NCBI RefSeq assembly: GCF_963678635.1
Contig: NC_087064.1
Location: 66,147,548 to 66,211,547, forward strand
Source: Symsagittifera roscoffensis
Lineage: Eukaryota; Xenacoelomorpha; Acoela; Convolutidae
Length of the DNA: 64,000 nucleotides
Direction of reading: 5' to 3'
The notes under the pieces were generated by a model. The model was not told the DNA's origin. It made no database searches and saw only the letters and a list, made by a program, of their open reading frames with translations. The position numbers and the translations under genes are program-made. Every line of letters begins with the position of its first letter. Position 1 is the stretch's first letter. Positions 41,941-55,600 of this stretch are shown piece by piece.

Positions 41941-44900
41941 ATGTTGCTGACCGCCCTGATCAACATCTTGGGGCACGACAACCGTGGGGATCGCCCCACG
42001 GAAGTCCTGTTGATGGCAGCATATGGAGAAAGAGGAGTACTAGACCGCCCGAACATAAGAGTGATGAGGTGGAGAAACGGGACTCTCTCAGGGAGTGACT
42101 TGGCGAATGAGCCTGGATTGGGAAGTTCTAGGACTTACCAACCAGGTGAGATGCCAATGCCCTCTAAGCCTAAACCTGGGCTGACGAGAATGCATCGGGA
42201 AATGAACAGCGAGGCGACCTCGTCTGGTTCACCACTGAGAGCAGCTGTGCCACCAAAAAGGGCGAAAGTAACGCAGAAGGTTCAGACGAACCAAACCATA
42301 CAAGATCTGGACGAGATGAACGATCAGCTGAGAAGTACGAAGAAGGAGTTAGACGATATGACGAAGATCAAGCCGATGGAGGAAGACGACAGGGCATCGA
42401 CAGGAGGAACATCCAGCCTGGATTTCAATATCTTCAGTGATCTTGAGAATAATGCCTACACGTTGGAAACGACTGAGCCAGCGGATGAAGGCATCTCGAC
42501 ACTGGAACCTCCGTCAGCCTTTGAGGAAATGAAACGGAATTTGCCGAAGAGCAGCTCTCCTGGCAATTCAAGAAATAACGACCAGAGAATCCTCATGGAG
42601 TCACCTCGGAGGAGAAGAATAGAGGCCTCAGCCAGAGTACCCTTCTTGGGAACGCTGCCCGAAGAAGAATGGGAAGTACATCACCGAGACCACGAGAGTA
42701 GGACGGGATGTAAGCTGGACAGAGTGGCGTTCATGGAAGAAGTCTGGACTGTGATTCAGAGCTATGGGACCCAGTCCATTCTCAAAACAGGTCTCAATCA
42801 ACCCTTGATGAGAGAAGTACTTGACAAGCTTGATGAGTGTGAAGGAAGACTGAGTGAGTTATTGATCGACTCAGCCACTGATGAGAGTGAAGCGAATTAT
42901 CCCATCAAGATGACACCGCAGGACGATGGAGAGGTGGTGTACCTGTCAAGGATCAGGAGAGGAACGATGCGATCGAAAATGGTGATTGATAAAATCAATG
43001 CGATGAAAATGAAGCTAGGCTGCAGAGTGATGCCGAGGAGAATTGGAAAGACGAAAGTGGATTCTGAAATATCGATGAAAGCTGGTAACTCAGCGAAAAG
43101 GAAGCGAGTCGAAGAAGTCATGGATTTGGGGCAAGGTGATTATCAATTGTCTGGCACAGATAGAATATTAACCGATATAGCGATGGTGCCACCCATTCTC
43201 ATGGCGGGGATAAAGTCAACCGGTTATAAATCCAAAAGGAGTGACCGCACTCTGACTGGAGCAACGTTAGAAATGGAAATACTCAGCCAATGTGGAGAGA
43301 GCAAAATGAGGGACTTCAAGCCATCTCCCATGAATCATGAAAAGGGAAGTGTTGCAGGACAACTAACACCAGTGGAATACAACCGACTAACCGTGTCGGA
43401 GACAGTGTCGATAGATGAACCCATCGGTGGATACATGGAGATGTTGGAATACCGAAACTCGGCTAGAGGGTATGTAATGGCCCTGGAAGACGAAAAAGCC
43501 ATGGAGGGTTATCTGGAAATGATGTTGCAAGGCACCACCCTCAAGCAGAAGGCGTATGGAACTTTGGCGTCGTCTGACGTAGAGGCGGAGACGATCGAAC
43601 AGTTAGTGAGCCTTCCATGGAAAGCAGTAGTGTTGAGGTATTTCGAGGAAGAAATGAGAACTACGCCAAGAATACATTCTCTCGTGGCAGTACCTTACGT
43701 AAGGACAGAGTTACAACTCAGGTTCGCCTGGTGTATGATGGGACTGACTCGCGAAGAATATGATTCAGAAGAAAGAAAGAGATCAAAAGAAGAAAATGTT
43801 TTCCTTATGACGAATCTGAGGGATCTGATAGTCCAGGAGGGAGCAGCAGTAGCGTGTGCGAAGCGGGGAGACGCTCTCTGTTTCATTCGATTCCTGATAG
43901 AGCAGATTTCAGTACCTGCATTAAACACTTGTGTTAAAATGTTGAGGGAAGGCGATGAGCGAACGAAAGCCTTGTTCTTACTAGCAATGCTGGAGATGCA
44001 GCAAAGTAAACCGATGAGGGTGAACATGAAAGAACCTGAAGAATTGGAACCCATGAAAAAGATAGACGAGATCAGGAGATTCTCAAACAAGGAGTTGAGA
44101 CTCACTAAAGAATCTATGGGAGCATTGCCGAAATCCAGTGAATACTGTGGACCGATCAAGAAGAAGTCATATAGCTACGTATCCGGGATTATAGGAATAG
44201 CGTACAATCCTTTCCTGAGTGAAGACATACGCGATTGCTTCTTTGATTATGAGCAGGCGGTGTTACTAAGATTCTGGACGTCCAGAATTGTAACGATTAA
44301 GAGCGTTAACAATCCACAGGCCAAATTGGGATTGGTCTTGGAAAAAGAGGTGACTGCACCTTCAGTACCAAAATCCGACAAAAGAGTGGAGTTTGGGTTG
44401 GGATTCTCAGATGAATTACTGAGAACGAGCTTGATGGCAGTGTGGGAATTGATGAGGCCATCATGGTGTCCTAGTCCCAACGCTGACTCAATATTACGGG
44501 CGACACAAGACGTACAGAGGGAACTGAATGCAGACTGTAACCTGCGTGACCTCAACATCATATATAATGTGATGATAACAGCCTCTAAGAACAACGGAGA
44601 AGATAAAGTGGAGTTGCCTGGCTGGGGACCAGAAGACTGGGTCAAACCTGGTAGCTGTCTGGCGGAAGTCTGTGGACTGGAGGGTCATGTTTGTGGAGGT
44701 CTAGACTGTGTGAAAACCCTGGATAAACAACACAAGCAATTGACAGTATTGTTTGGAAATGTGGTGATGAAAGCAAGAACGGAGACGGAACTGATAGCAG
44801 ATTGCCATGGAGGAACTGATGTGAATCTAGTGACTGCACTAGGATTCTACAGCATGTTTGGTTCTTTAGAGTCACTATTGAATCTAGAACAGAAACATAA

Positions 44901-46209
44901 GATGGTCACAGCCATCAGCGTAGAAATATTTCCAGGAGTTCTGCAGACTGAGCAGAAATATCTAGAAAAATGGAGGGAAGCAATCGAAACTGAGATGAAC
45001 ATCAGACACAGCGAAACTTATTGTAGACCATCAGGAGCACGATATTTGGTGGGTTCAACGTTGGCTCCAATGTGCAAGAGCAGATATCCTGTACATTTCG
45101 TAGCTGTGGACGTAAAGAGTACAAGAACGATTGTGGATCAAGCCTTCTCAGTGCCGAAGTGTGTTAGATTAGCGAGGATGTCTGAGAAGTCTTACGAGTT
45201 ACTATGTAAGATGTTCTCAGCAATTCCAGAGAGAACCAAAGAAGAGTTGGAGTCAATACTAGGAAAGAAGTTCATGGGATATGTGAGCGGGAACTTCAGT
45301 GACTTCGAAAAACAGAAACAGGGAGGATCAACTGTCACAGATTACAATGCAGTAGATGAGAATGATGAAATCCACCGAGTGATGATGGAAGTGGAACCAT
45401 TGCTGGAAGCTTCGGGAAAACGTAATTGGAGGAGCATCATGTTGACGCATGATGAGTTTCCTTGCCACTGCTTGCTGCAGACCTGGTGGTATCCCAAGCG
45501 TAGTAATCTGATGTTGATCTGGGACTCTGGAGAGCTGCTCTCCATGGGTTTACCAGATTCATCACAGCCCGTAACATTAGTGATGGTGGGAGTTATGATG
45601 GCAATACGATGGCTGGAAGCTCATGTGAGAGAAGATAATAGACAGGAGGCACCGACGAGAGAACAATTGCGGAAATTAGATTGTCTGAAAGATTTAGATC
45701 TTTTTGAGACAATGTGCAAAGTTCTAAACATTCCGATGGAAGTGAAGAAGATATGGGCAAGAAAACGATTGATGCCATGGTTCAGAGCTAACATGACTGC
45801 ATGGTTGTACGAGTATGCGAAAAAGCATATGTCGAAACATGGCAGAGTGTACAGTGAATATCAGCTGGACATTGTGGCAGGAGCTTTCAAGCGAGCTTTC
45901 GTGACTCATCGGAATGCAGTGACCACCGCTGTGAAAAGAATTTCCAGGACGAGCGAGCGTAGTGGAAATGAGAAGGCAGAGATGCTGAAAGAAGATTTGG
46001 AGAGAAACGTGACGTTGTGTCTCCACAACAGCTTCTGTAGAAACAGAGAATCAAACGTGGATCCCCTACCTTGCTGTAAACAGAGGGTGGAAGAGCAGAA
46101 GTGTTGGAGGACGGCTTCCAACAGCGTCAGGATAGTCAATGACGTGCTACAAGACACGGAAACCGAAAGTGCGGAGTCAGTGTCACAAGAGGAGGAAATG
46201 GAGCATTGA
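41941..46209 (+). pseudogene. Third-ORF protein of element 3, short form lacking the SGNH region
   Basis: First ATG in this frame is 41941 (the frame is open from about 41887). About 1420 residues. The N-terminal 100 residues match about residues 35-130 of the element 2 protein. Then about 1500 residues are absent in frame, including most of the coiled coil, both SGNH-like blocks and the hydrophobic stretch. The match resumes in the acidic region and continues to the C-terminus. It keeps the C-x4-C-x4-H-x-C-x4-C module (about 44655-44712) and an F-P-C-H-C motif (about 45461-45475). The N-terminus is damaged by the copied patch at 41839-41922. Whether the short form is a family trait or a deletion cannot be told from one copy. 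Confidence 0.7.
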
Positions 46210-47023
46210 CGAATGGTCGAGAAAACAAGAGGCAGCAAGAAAGAAAATTAGAAGAATTTAGAAGTTTTAGAGTTTCTAAACGACGAAAAAGAAGAGAACA
46301 AAGCGATGATGAAGAAAAGTCAAAACTCAGAATTGTTTTGTGTGTGTGAAAAACTCAAGTGAGAAACCAAGCAACCAAGTTGCAATTGAAAACTGAAACA
46401 TTTAGTTGAGTTTTGAAATTGTTGCATTTATAAATTTGCATTTTGATTTTAGCAGAAGTGGCTTTAGAGACACTTATTATTTATTTAGAAAGGCTTAAGG
46501 GAAGAGTATATTTAAATATTCCAGCCTGCATGATTGTTTTTAATCACTTAGGAAGATTGATCACTTTGTGGTGACGTGGAAGGCTTGAGTAATCTCTTGA
46601 AGAGGGAGGTTGTTGCATTGTTCTTTCTAACCACAAAGTTTCTTAGTTTTAATATTCAGGACAATAAACAAGCAAGATTTCCGAAGGGAAGGAGCGTAGT
46701 AGGATAATTTTAGCTTGTTGGTTGGCAGGACTGTCCTGCAAGCCAACACCTTTTAAATATAAGAGAAGAAGTTTTAATCGGGACATTGACACTGGAAGTC
46801 AGAAAAAATGTTTTATCTTAAGTCATATCCTCAATGTGCAGATTAATGAAAGAATTTGAAGGCTATAGTGATGTAGTATGATGCCATTTATATTCTGCAG
46901 TGAGTCGATGTGACGTAGATAAAAGTAATTTCGTGCATTTTGTAAATTCTGTTCGATGGCACTGTAACCATTTAGAACATTGCGCGATTCAATGAGGACA
47001 TTGACCGGACTGTCCGGGGAGTA
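46210..47023 (+). other. 3' untranslated region and purine-rich tract of element 3
   Basis: 814 bp, AT-rich, no gene seen. It ends GACTGTCCGGGGAGTA directly before the 3' LTR (TCCGGGGAG at 47013-47021), the same core and spacing as in elements 1 and 2. Confidence 0.75.
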
Positions 47024-47954
47024 TGTGACATTCGACCAGAATGTGAAAAATGCAATCTCTGCAGAATTCGGAATTTTAGCAGTAAGCCTTCCGGATTGGT
47101 GGTTTTTAAGAACTAAGGGCGTTATTGGAACGTTTAGCCAAACGGTGAAGGCTGGAATATTCTAGTATTTTAAAATTTCAAAAATTCGAATGATGACGTC
47201 ACATTTCTGAGAAATGCTGAAACGGCCATTTTAACAAAAAACGAGTGAAAAAACACAACAACAACATTAGTTGCGCTGACGAGATCAACTTTATCGAAAT
47301 TGAAGAAATCGAAATTGAAGAAAACGACAACGAATAGCAGAGGACGTTCCGAGTTGCAACTATTGTGCTGCTACAATAGTTGCAAGGCCGTTGCGAGCAA
47401 CGGTGAAGGGTAAGAGACAGCCTTCCGTGTTATTGTAAAATCGAACTTAAGGAGCTTGATTCACCGGATTCAAGAATCCGGAAGGGTTTCGGGACTGAAA
47501 CTTTTAGCCTATTATATGAACTTTTAGCATCCTGTCATGTCCTGACTTGAATTTAATTGATATTTGGATTAGTTTTGACAAGGATGAGGTGCTAGGAGTT
47601 GGGGGAAAGGGTTGATCCATCTTCGATGGAGATGATGATTTTTATCTACTGAACAAAAACAATAGTAATATAATAAATAGTAGCCCTGTTTTTAGGAGTG
47701 ACCTCGTGGTCTGGGGATACTGAGACCCAGCCATGAGCTCACTATTTTTGCATGTAATTCAGTTAATTTGAGCGTTCTGGTCGAAGCCGGAGAACAGTAA
47801 CGTTTTTGTCGACCCGATGTAAGAAAGACCACCGAAAAGTACTGGCTTGGTAGAGACGGTGAAAAACATGCAAAGCTCTGTTTAGACGCTAGCCAGTCGT
47901 CTTAAGACTTAGTTTTGTTATCCGTCGATATGTATCTTCCGGGCGAATGTTACA
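47024..47954 (+). repeat. 3' LTR of element 3
   Basis: 931 bp matching 5055-5985 with 7 differences by eye. The palindrome is at 47464-47481 and AATAAA at 47672-47677. Its last base completes an ATG with the flanking TG of the host sequence. Confidence 0.93.
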
Positions 47955-48265
47955 TGAAGAATAACAAGAGAAAATGTAAAAACAAAGATTGCTTTAAACC
48001 TTCAGGACTGATAAATTGGATTGGATGTGATTGTTGCTCTAGTTGTTATCTCAATAGTTGTGTAAACCATTCTCTTAGCCACTCTAACAAAGTCAAATGT
48101 TTCCAATGTCCCTTATACGTTGATGTAAAATCTGTCAATGAAGCATCAAAAAGTAAGGATTTAGTGCCAGACAGTTATGTTAAAACTGCCATCTCAAATG
48201 TCCGAGTACTCAAAAGAAAACCAAAAGACTTGCGTGTTTCCTCGCAGACAGTATCGGAAAACTGA
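47954..48265 (+). CDS. Small Cys-rich ORF at the insertion site of element 3 (PHD-finger-like pattern)
   Basis: 103 codons. The start ATG is formed by the final A of the 3' LTR plus TG of the duplicated target. On the left side of element 3 (5051-5053) the same ATG is preserved, so the insertion fell directly at a start codon. The N-terminal half is Cys-rich: a KCKNKDC block, then WIGCDCCSSCYLNSCV, then KCFQC. The order and the W-x-G-C-D-x-C core resemble a PHD-type zinc finger, although the usual histidine ligand is not in place. The rest is basic and polar. A polyadenylation signal follows at 48347-48352. It may be a small host gene, one exon of a larger gene, or a piece of another transposon. 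Expression from the upstream LTR is possible but unproven. Confidence 0.4.
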   Translation: MKNNKRKCKNKDCFKPSGLINWIGCDCCSSCYLNSCVNHSLSHSNKVKCFQCPLYVDVKSVNEASKSKDLVPDSYVKTAISNVRVLKRKPKDLRVSSQTVSEN

Positions 48266-48598
48266 AGGACATTTTCTACAATGTAGCGGATGTTAGAAAA
48301 TGTGATTTCTTAGCTTTTGTCTTGTATATTTTTTGGAGCAACTGAAAATAAATAGACGCAGACAAACCACAACTAAGAGCTTTTTGATAGAAAAAATTCG
48401 AGGAAATGCCATTTCACTTCCAAAACCCTGCAGAAATTGAAGCTAGTAACTTCCGAGCAGAATTTGAAGCCAGTAAGAAGTAAGCTCAATCAAGGTTTTA
48501 AAAAAGGATGGATAAAGCTTGCTACTTTGGATGACAAAATTGCAACTTTTTCTAGTGATAATAACTATGGAAAAAAGGTTGTCTGAACAAACGTCAGC
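48266..48598. other. Host-like DNA between elements 3 and 4
   Basis: AT-rich, no ORF of note. AATAAA at 48347-48352 could serve the preceding small ORF. Confidence 0.5.
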
Positions 48599-49545
48599 TG
48601 TGATATTCGACCGGAATGTACGAAAATGCAAAGTCAGAATTCGAAATTTTATTGTGACATCGGAGTGAGAAGATTAACGGTTTTAACGAGTTATTAGTTT
48701 TAATCGTTCATTTTGACGAACACGGAAGCGTTAATTTGGAGTTTCAAATTAATTTTTTAAAATTCGTTCAAAAAGAAAGACACGTGACAACGTCAAAATT
48801 TCGCACCAACTGAAACAGCAAAAACACAACAACAACAACAACAACAACAGTTAGTCTCAACGAGAACAACGTTAAAATTAGACAGAGAAGAGCCAGGCGA
48901 GAAAAACGAACAAAAAAAGATTATTGGGACCCACAACCATTCCAAGTTGTGACAATTGTGCCTTTCAATTGTTACAACGCGAATCCCGAGAAAAAGGAAG
49001 ATTGTTGGGACGGCGTGTCCATCCTTCCTGAAAAATATAAGGACGTTATTTCCCCGGATTCCAGAATCCGGAAGGGTCTCTGGAGGGAGACTCAAACTGT
49101 ATTTTATAATATTTTAGCTTCCTGGAGATGCCCTGAATTGAATTAACAACATCTAAATTCGTTTTCAGATCATGAGAAGCTAGGAGTTGAGGGAAAGTGT
49201 TGATCCATCTTCGATGGAGATGATGATTTTTATCTACTGAACAAAAAGCATAGTAATATAATAAATAAGGAGTAGCCCTGTTTTTAGGAGTGAACTCGTG
49301 GTCTGGGGATACTGAGACCCAGCCATGAGCTCACTATTTTTGCATATAATTAAATTAATTAGAGCGTTCTGATCGAAGCCGGAAACAGTAACGTTTTTTG
49401 TCGACCCGATGTTAGAAAGACCTCCAAAAGAACTGGCTGTGGCAGAGACGGTGAAAAGCATGTAGAGCAGTGTTTATACGCTAGCCGGTCGTTTTAGAAC
49501 ATAGGTTTGTTTTTCTTCGATATGTACTTCCGGGTGAATGTTACA
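48599..49545 (+). repeat. 5' LTR of element 4
   Basis: 947 bp from TGTGATATTCGACC to GAATGTTACA. It is diverged from but clearly homologous to the element 3 LTR, with the palindrome-like CCGGATTCCAGAATCCGG (49054-49071), the TTGATCCATC hairpin (about 49200) and an AATAAA (about 49260). Confidence 0.85.
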
Positions 49546-49557
49546 TAGATGTTTTTA

Positions 49558-49575
49558 TGGCGCTCCTGGGTGTTA
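49558..49575 (+). promoter_or_regulatory. Primer-binding site of element 4
   Basis: TGGCGCTCCTGGGTGTTA, identical to that of element 3, 12 nt after the LTR. Confidence 0.75.
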
Positions 49576-49690
49576 TTCTTTTTTAACATCATGACTGGCA
49601 GAACCGCTAACGAGCATTCCGCGCCGAGCGGATGCTCAAAACAAGGCTCTAACCACCGGGGCGGAAGATTAGTTTTTGGCGTTTTGGCCT

Positions 49691-52600
49691 TCACGTTTTG
49701 GATTTTTTTTTGGCCGGCAGAACAACTAACGAGCATTCCGCGCCGAGCGAATGCGCAAAACAGGGCCCTAACCGGAAGTTTAGTTCGGAACGCGGAAGCC
49801 TTCGGCATTCCCGTGAATAGCTTTTTAACCTAGTTAAGTCCGAAAACTCACGTACCAGGAAGGGTGGGGGATTGGCCGTCCCGTCGTTCCCTGAGAGGTT
49901 TGTGACCAAAAACACTTGAGGATATACAGGAAACCAAACAAAAAATAGAATAGTACCTTAGGAATAAAAACATAAAAAACAACCAAAAAAACCAAAAACG
50001 GTAAAAAGTATAAAATCAGTAGAAATCATCCCCACCAGACGAGATGTGATCCGACCCTCCCATTTGTTGTTGTTAGATATATTGTTGTTACAGGCATTTG
50101 TATCAGTCAGGATCGTTGCGATCAAATTTGTGGCCCGTTTGTGCTGCTTGTACTGTAGGGTTTTATGAGTATTTAAGCACGTTAAAGCTAAATTGCGCTC
50201 AATCCGGAAGGGTCTCGGGATTAGAGAAGAAGACTGATCAGGCAAGCAATGCAAGGAGCGACAAGAAGGGGCTCAAGGACAACAACAATCGACTGTTGGG
50301 TATCCCTAACGAGTTTTGTATCCCTTTTGGTACAAAAAGTAAGATATCAATCTGTGGGGGGCTAGACCGTGACTGCACTGTAGTGATCCTTCATCGAGTT
50401 GCGAATTTCAGATTAAGCACCTTAATTCGGGTATTGAACAAACCCGGAGGGGTATAATATTACTAGTATTACTATTTATACAGCCTATATTAATACTCCT
50501 ATACCGTTTTTCAGTGAAAAACACAGTAAGCAGACCGGTTGTAGCGATATTTTGATCCCCCCACAAATCGCGCTTTTTGAGATACCGATATTTTTTGAAA
50601 CAAAAAAAAGCGCAAAAATAGTAAGTTACATCGTAACTTTACTAGTATAATAGGTAGAACCGGTTGAGTTTAGTTCAGAAGTGGTTGGAATTAATTGGGT
50701 ACCAAAAGACTAATTTTTCTTGATTTAAAAAAAAACACCAATGCTACAAAATAAGAATTTTTTAAAAAATTTTTTGAGTTAGGACAGTAAAAATTGTTGT
50801 TCGGACAACGCACACTAGTGAATCGACATGTTTTAAAACCCGTTTGCCAATAACCTTCCGGGTCACAGTGAAATAAATCTTAACGTATTTGATTTAGTGG
50901 ATTCATCAATCCGTAAAGGTCCAAATAGCAATGTTTTTGGCAAACATTTTCAGCTGGAATGTTTTAAATCGGGTCGTTTGTATTGCACTTGGAGAGTATA
51001 GGCTTTTTGAGCTCGGATCAATAACTTTTAGGTCAAAAAATCAAGAATTGCTAGGCGGAACCTATAAGTGAGATAATTTTTGAACCCTAGAAAACAGAAG
51101 TTTTGGTTAATAACTTTGGAACTACTGGACAGATCCAGTTGATCATGGTACCACTAGATCAGAAATTAGGTGAGCTTACTCATAAAGCCTTCAATTATTC
51201 GAAAAAGAAAGCGTAAAGTTTTTTTAAGTTTGTTTTTAGCAAAATTACCAATTTGCTAAGGTAGACCCTTCACGTTTTGGATTTTTTTTTGGCCGGCAGA
51301 ACCACTAACGAGCATTCCGCGCCGAGCGGATGCGCAAAACAGGGCCCTAACCGGAAGTTTAGTTCGGAACGCGGAAGCCTTCCGCATTCCCGTGAATAGC
51401 TTTTCAACCTAGTTAAGACCGAAAACTCACGTACCAGGAAGGGTGGGGGATTGGCCGTCCCGTCGTTCCCTGACAGGTTTGTGACCAAAAACACTTAAAG
51501 ATATTCAGGAAACCAAACAAAAAGTAGGATAGTACCTTAGAAATAAAAACATAAAAAACAACCGAAAAAACCAAAAACAGTAAAAAGTATAAAATCAGTA
51601 CGAATCATCCCCACCAGACGAGATGTGATCCGACTCTCCCATTTGTTGTTGTTAGATAAATTGTTGTTACAGGCCTTTGTATCAATCAGGATCGTTACGA
51701 TCAAATTTTTGGCTCGTTTGTGGTGCTTGTACTGTAGGGTTTCTTGAGTATTTAAGCACGTTAATGCTGATTTGCGCTCAATTGAGAAGGGTCGTGGGAG
51801 ACGACTGATCCGGCAAGCAGTACAAGGAGCAACAAGAAGGGGCTCAACGACAACAACAATCGACTGTTGGGTATGGTTAACAAGGTTTGTATCCCTTTTG
51901 GTACAAAAAGTAAGATATCAATCTGTGGGGGGCTCGACCGTGACTGCACTGTAGTAACCCTTCACCGAGTTGCGAATTTCAGTGTTAAGCACCTTAATTC
52001 GGGTATTGAACAAACCCGGAGGGGTATAATTTTACTAGTATTACTATTTATACAGCCTAAATTAATACTCCTATACCGTTTTTCAGTGAAAAACACAGTA
52101 AGCAGACCGGTTTTTAGGGTCAAAATAGCGATATTTTGATCCCCCCACAAATCGCGATTTTTGAGATATCGATATTTTTTTAAACAGAAAAAAGCGCAAA
52201 ATTAGTAATTTACATCGTAACTGTACTAGTATAGTAGGTAGAACCGGTTCAGTTTAGTTCAGAAGTGGTTGGAACTAATTGGGTACCAAAAGACTGAATT
52301 TTATTGATTTTTGAAAAAAACGAATGCTACAAAATAAGAATTTTTTAAAAACAATTTGAATTAGGACAGTAAAAATTGTTGTTCGGACAAAGTACACTAG
52401 TGAATCGACAGGTTTTAAAACCCGTTTGCCAATAACCTTCCGGGTTACTTAACGTGTTTGATTTAGTGGATTCATCAATCCGGAAGGGTCCAAATAGCAA
52501 TGTTTTTGGCACATTTTTTCAGCTGGAATGTTTTAAATTGGGTCTTTTGCATTGAACTAGGAGAGTATAGGCCTTTTGAGCTCGGATCAATCATTTTTAG

Positions 52601-55600
52601 GTCAAAAAGTCAAGAATTGCTAGCGGAACCTATAAGTGAGATAATTTTTGAACTCTAGAAAACAGAAGTTTTGGTTGATAACTTTAGAACTACTGGACAG
52701 ATCCAGTTGATCATAGTACCACTAGATCAGAAATTAGGTGAGCTTACTCATAAAGCCTTCAATTATTCGAAAAAGAAAGCGTATAGTTTTTTTAAGTTTG
52801 TTTTTAGCAAAATTACCCATTTGCGAAGGTAGACCCTTCACGTTTTGGATTTTTTTTTGGCCGGCAGAACCACTAACGAGCATTCCGCGCCGAGCGGATG
52901 CGCAAAACAGGGCCCTAACCGGAAGTTTAGTTCGGAACGCGGAAGCCTTCCGCATTCCCGTGAATAGCTTTTCAACCTAGTTAAGACCGAAAACTCACGT
53001 ACCAGGAAGGGTGGGGAATTGGCCGTCCCGTCGTTCCCTGACAGGTTTGTGACCAAAAACACTTAAAGATATTCAGGAAACCAAACAAAAAGTAGAATAG
53101 TACCTTAGAAATAAAAACATTAAAAACAACCGAAAAAACCAAAAACAGTAAAAAGTATAAAATCAGTAGAAATCATCCCCACCAGACGAGATGTGATCCG
53201 ACTCTCCCACTTGTTGTTGTTAGATAAATTGTTGTTACAGGCATTTGTATCAATCAGGATCGTTACGATCAAAATTGTGGCTCGTTTGTGGTGCTTGTAC
53301 TGTAGGGTTTCTTGAGTATTTAAGCACGTTAATGCTGACTTGCGCTCAATTGAGAAGGGTCGTGGGAGGCGACTGATCCGGCAAGCAGTACAAGGAGCAA
53401 CAAAAAGGGGCTCAACGACAACAACAATCGACTGTTGGGTATGGTTAACAAGGTTTGTATCCCTTTTGGTACAAAAAGTAAGATATCAATCTGTGGGGGG
53501 CTCGACCGTGACTGCACTGTAGTAACCCTTCACCGAGTTGCGAATTTCAGAGTAAAGCACATAATTCGGGTATTGAACAAACCCGGAGGGGTATAATTTT
53601 ACTAGTATTACTATTTATACAGCCTAAATTAATACTCCTATACCGTTTTTCAGTGAAAAACACAGTAAGCAGACCGGTTTTTAGGGTCAAAATAGCAATA
53701 TTTTGATCCCCCCACAAATCGCGATTTTTGAGATATCGATATTTTTTGAAACAGAAAAAAGCGCAAAATTAGTAATTTACATCGTAACTGTACTAGTATA
53801 GTAGGTAGAACCGGTTCAGTTTAGTTCAGAAGTGGTTGGAACTAATTGGGTACCAAAAGACTGAATTTTATTGATTTTTGAAAAAAACGAATGCTACAAA
53901 ATAAGAATTTTTTTAAAAACAATTTGAATTAGGACAGTAAAAATTGTTGTTCGGACAAAGTACACTAGTGAATCGACAGGTTTTAAAACCCGTTTGCCAA
54001 TAACCTTCCGGGTTACTTAACGTGTTTGATTTAGTGGATTCATCAATCCGGAAGGGTCCAAATAGCAATGTTTTTGGCACATTTTTTCAGCTGGAATGTT
54101 TTAAATTGGGTCTTTTGCATTGAACTAGGAGAGTATAGGCCTTTTGATCTCGGATCAATCATTTTTAGGTCAAAAAGTCAAGAATTGCTAGGCGGAACCT
54201 ATAAGTGAGATAATTTTTGAACTCTAGAAAACAGAAGTTTTGGTTGATAACTTTGGAACTACTGGACAGATCCAGTTGATCATAGTACCACTAGATCAGA
54301 AATTAGGTGAGCTTACTCATAAAGCCTTCAATTATTCGAAAAAGAAAGCGTATAGATTTTTAAGTTTGTTTTTAGCAAAATTACCAATTTGCGAAGGTAG
54401 ACCCTTCACGTTTTGGATTTTTTTTTGGCCGGCAGAACCACTAACGAGCATTCCGCGCCGAGCGGATGCGCAAAGCAGGGCCCTAACCGGAAGTTTAGTT
54501 CGGAACGCGGAAGCCTTCCGCATTCCCGTGAATAGCTTTTCAACCTAGTTAAGTCCGAAAACTCACGTACCAGGAAGGGTGGGGAATTGGCCGTCCCGTC
54601 GTTCCCTGACAGGTTTGTGACCAAAAACACTTAAAGATATTCAGGAAACCAAACAAAAAGTAGAATAGTACCTTAGAAATAAAAACATTAAAAACAACCG
54701 AAAAAACCAAAAACAGTAAAAAGTATAAAATCAGTAGAAATCATCCCCACCAGACGAGATGTGATCCGACTCTCCCACTTGTTGTTGTTAGATAAATTGT
54801 TGTTACAGGCATTTGTATCAATCAGGATCGTTACGATCAAATTTGTGGCTCGTTTGTGGTGCTTGTATTGTAGGGTTTCTTGAGTATTTAAGCACGTTAA
54901 TGCTGACTTGCGCTCAATTGAGAAGGGTCGTGGGAGGCGACTGATCCGGCAAGCAGTACAAGGAGCAACAAGAAGGGGCTCAACGACAACAACAATCGAC
55001 TGTTGGGTATGGTTAACAAGGTTTGTATCCCTTTTGGTACAAAAAAGTAAGATATCAATCTGTGGGGGCTCGACCGTGACTGCACTGTAGTAACCCTTCA
55101 CCGAGTTGCGAATTTCAGAGTAAAGCACCTTAATTCGGGTATTGAACAAACCCGGAGGGGTATAATTTTACTAGTATTACTATTTATACAGCCTAAATTA
55201 ATACTCCTATACCATTTTTCAGTGAAAAACACAGTAAGCAGACCGGTTTTTAGGCTCAAAATAGCGATATTTTGATCCCCCCACAAATCGCGATTTTTGA
55301 GATATCGATATTTTTTGAAACAGAAAAAAGCGCAAAATTAGTAATTTACATCGTAACTGTACTAGTATAGTAGGTAGAACCGGTTCAGTTTAGTTCAGAA
55401 GTGGTTGGAACTAATTGGGTACCAAAAGACTGAATTTTATTGATTTTTGAAAAAAACGAATGCTACAAAATAAGAATTTTTTTAAAAACAATTTGAATTA
55501 GGACAGTAAAAATTGTTGTTCGGACAAAGTACACTAGTGAATCGACAGGTTTTAAAACCCGTTTGCCAATAACCTTCCGGGTTACTTAACGTGTTTGATT

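Larger units (their letters stand above)
5055..47954 (+). mobile_element. Element 3: Ty3/gypsy-type retroelement interrupted by nested element 2
   Basis: Two 931-bp LTRs (5055-5985 and 47024-47954) start with TGTGAC and end with TTACA. They flank a primer-binding site, leader, gag-pol and third ORF, all on the plus strand. The trinucleotide TGA is present on both outer sides (5052-5054 and 47955-47957), consistent with a short target duplication. The internal region is split at 9802/32677 by element 2. Without the nested insertion the element would be about 20 kb. Seven differences between the LTRs were counted by eye, so it is fairly young but older than element 2. Confidence 0.9.
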
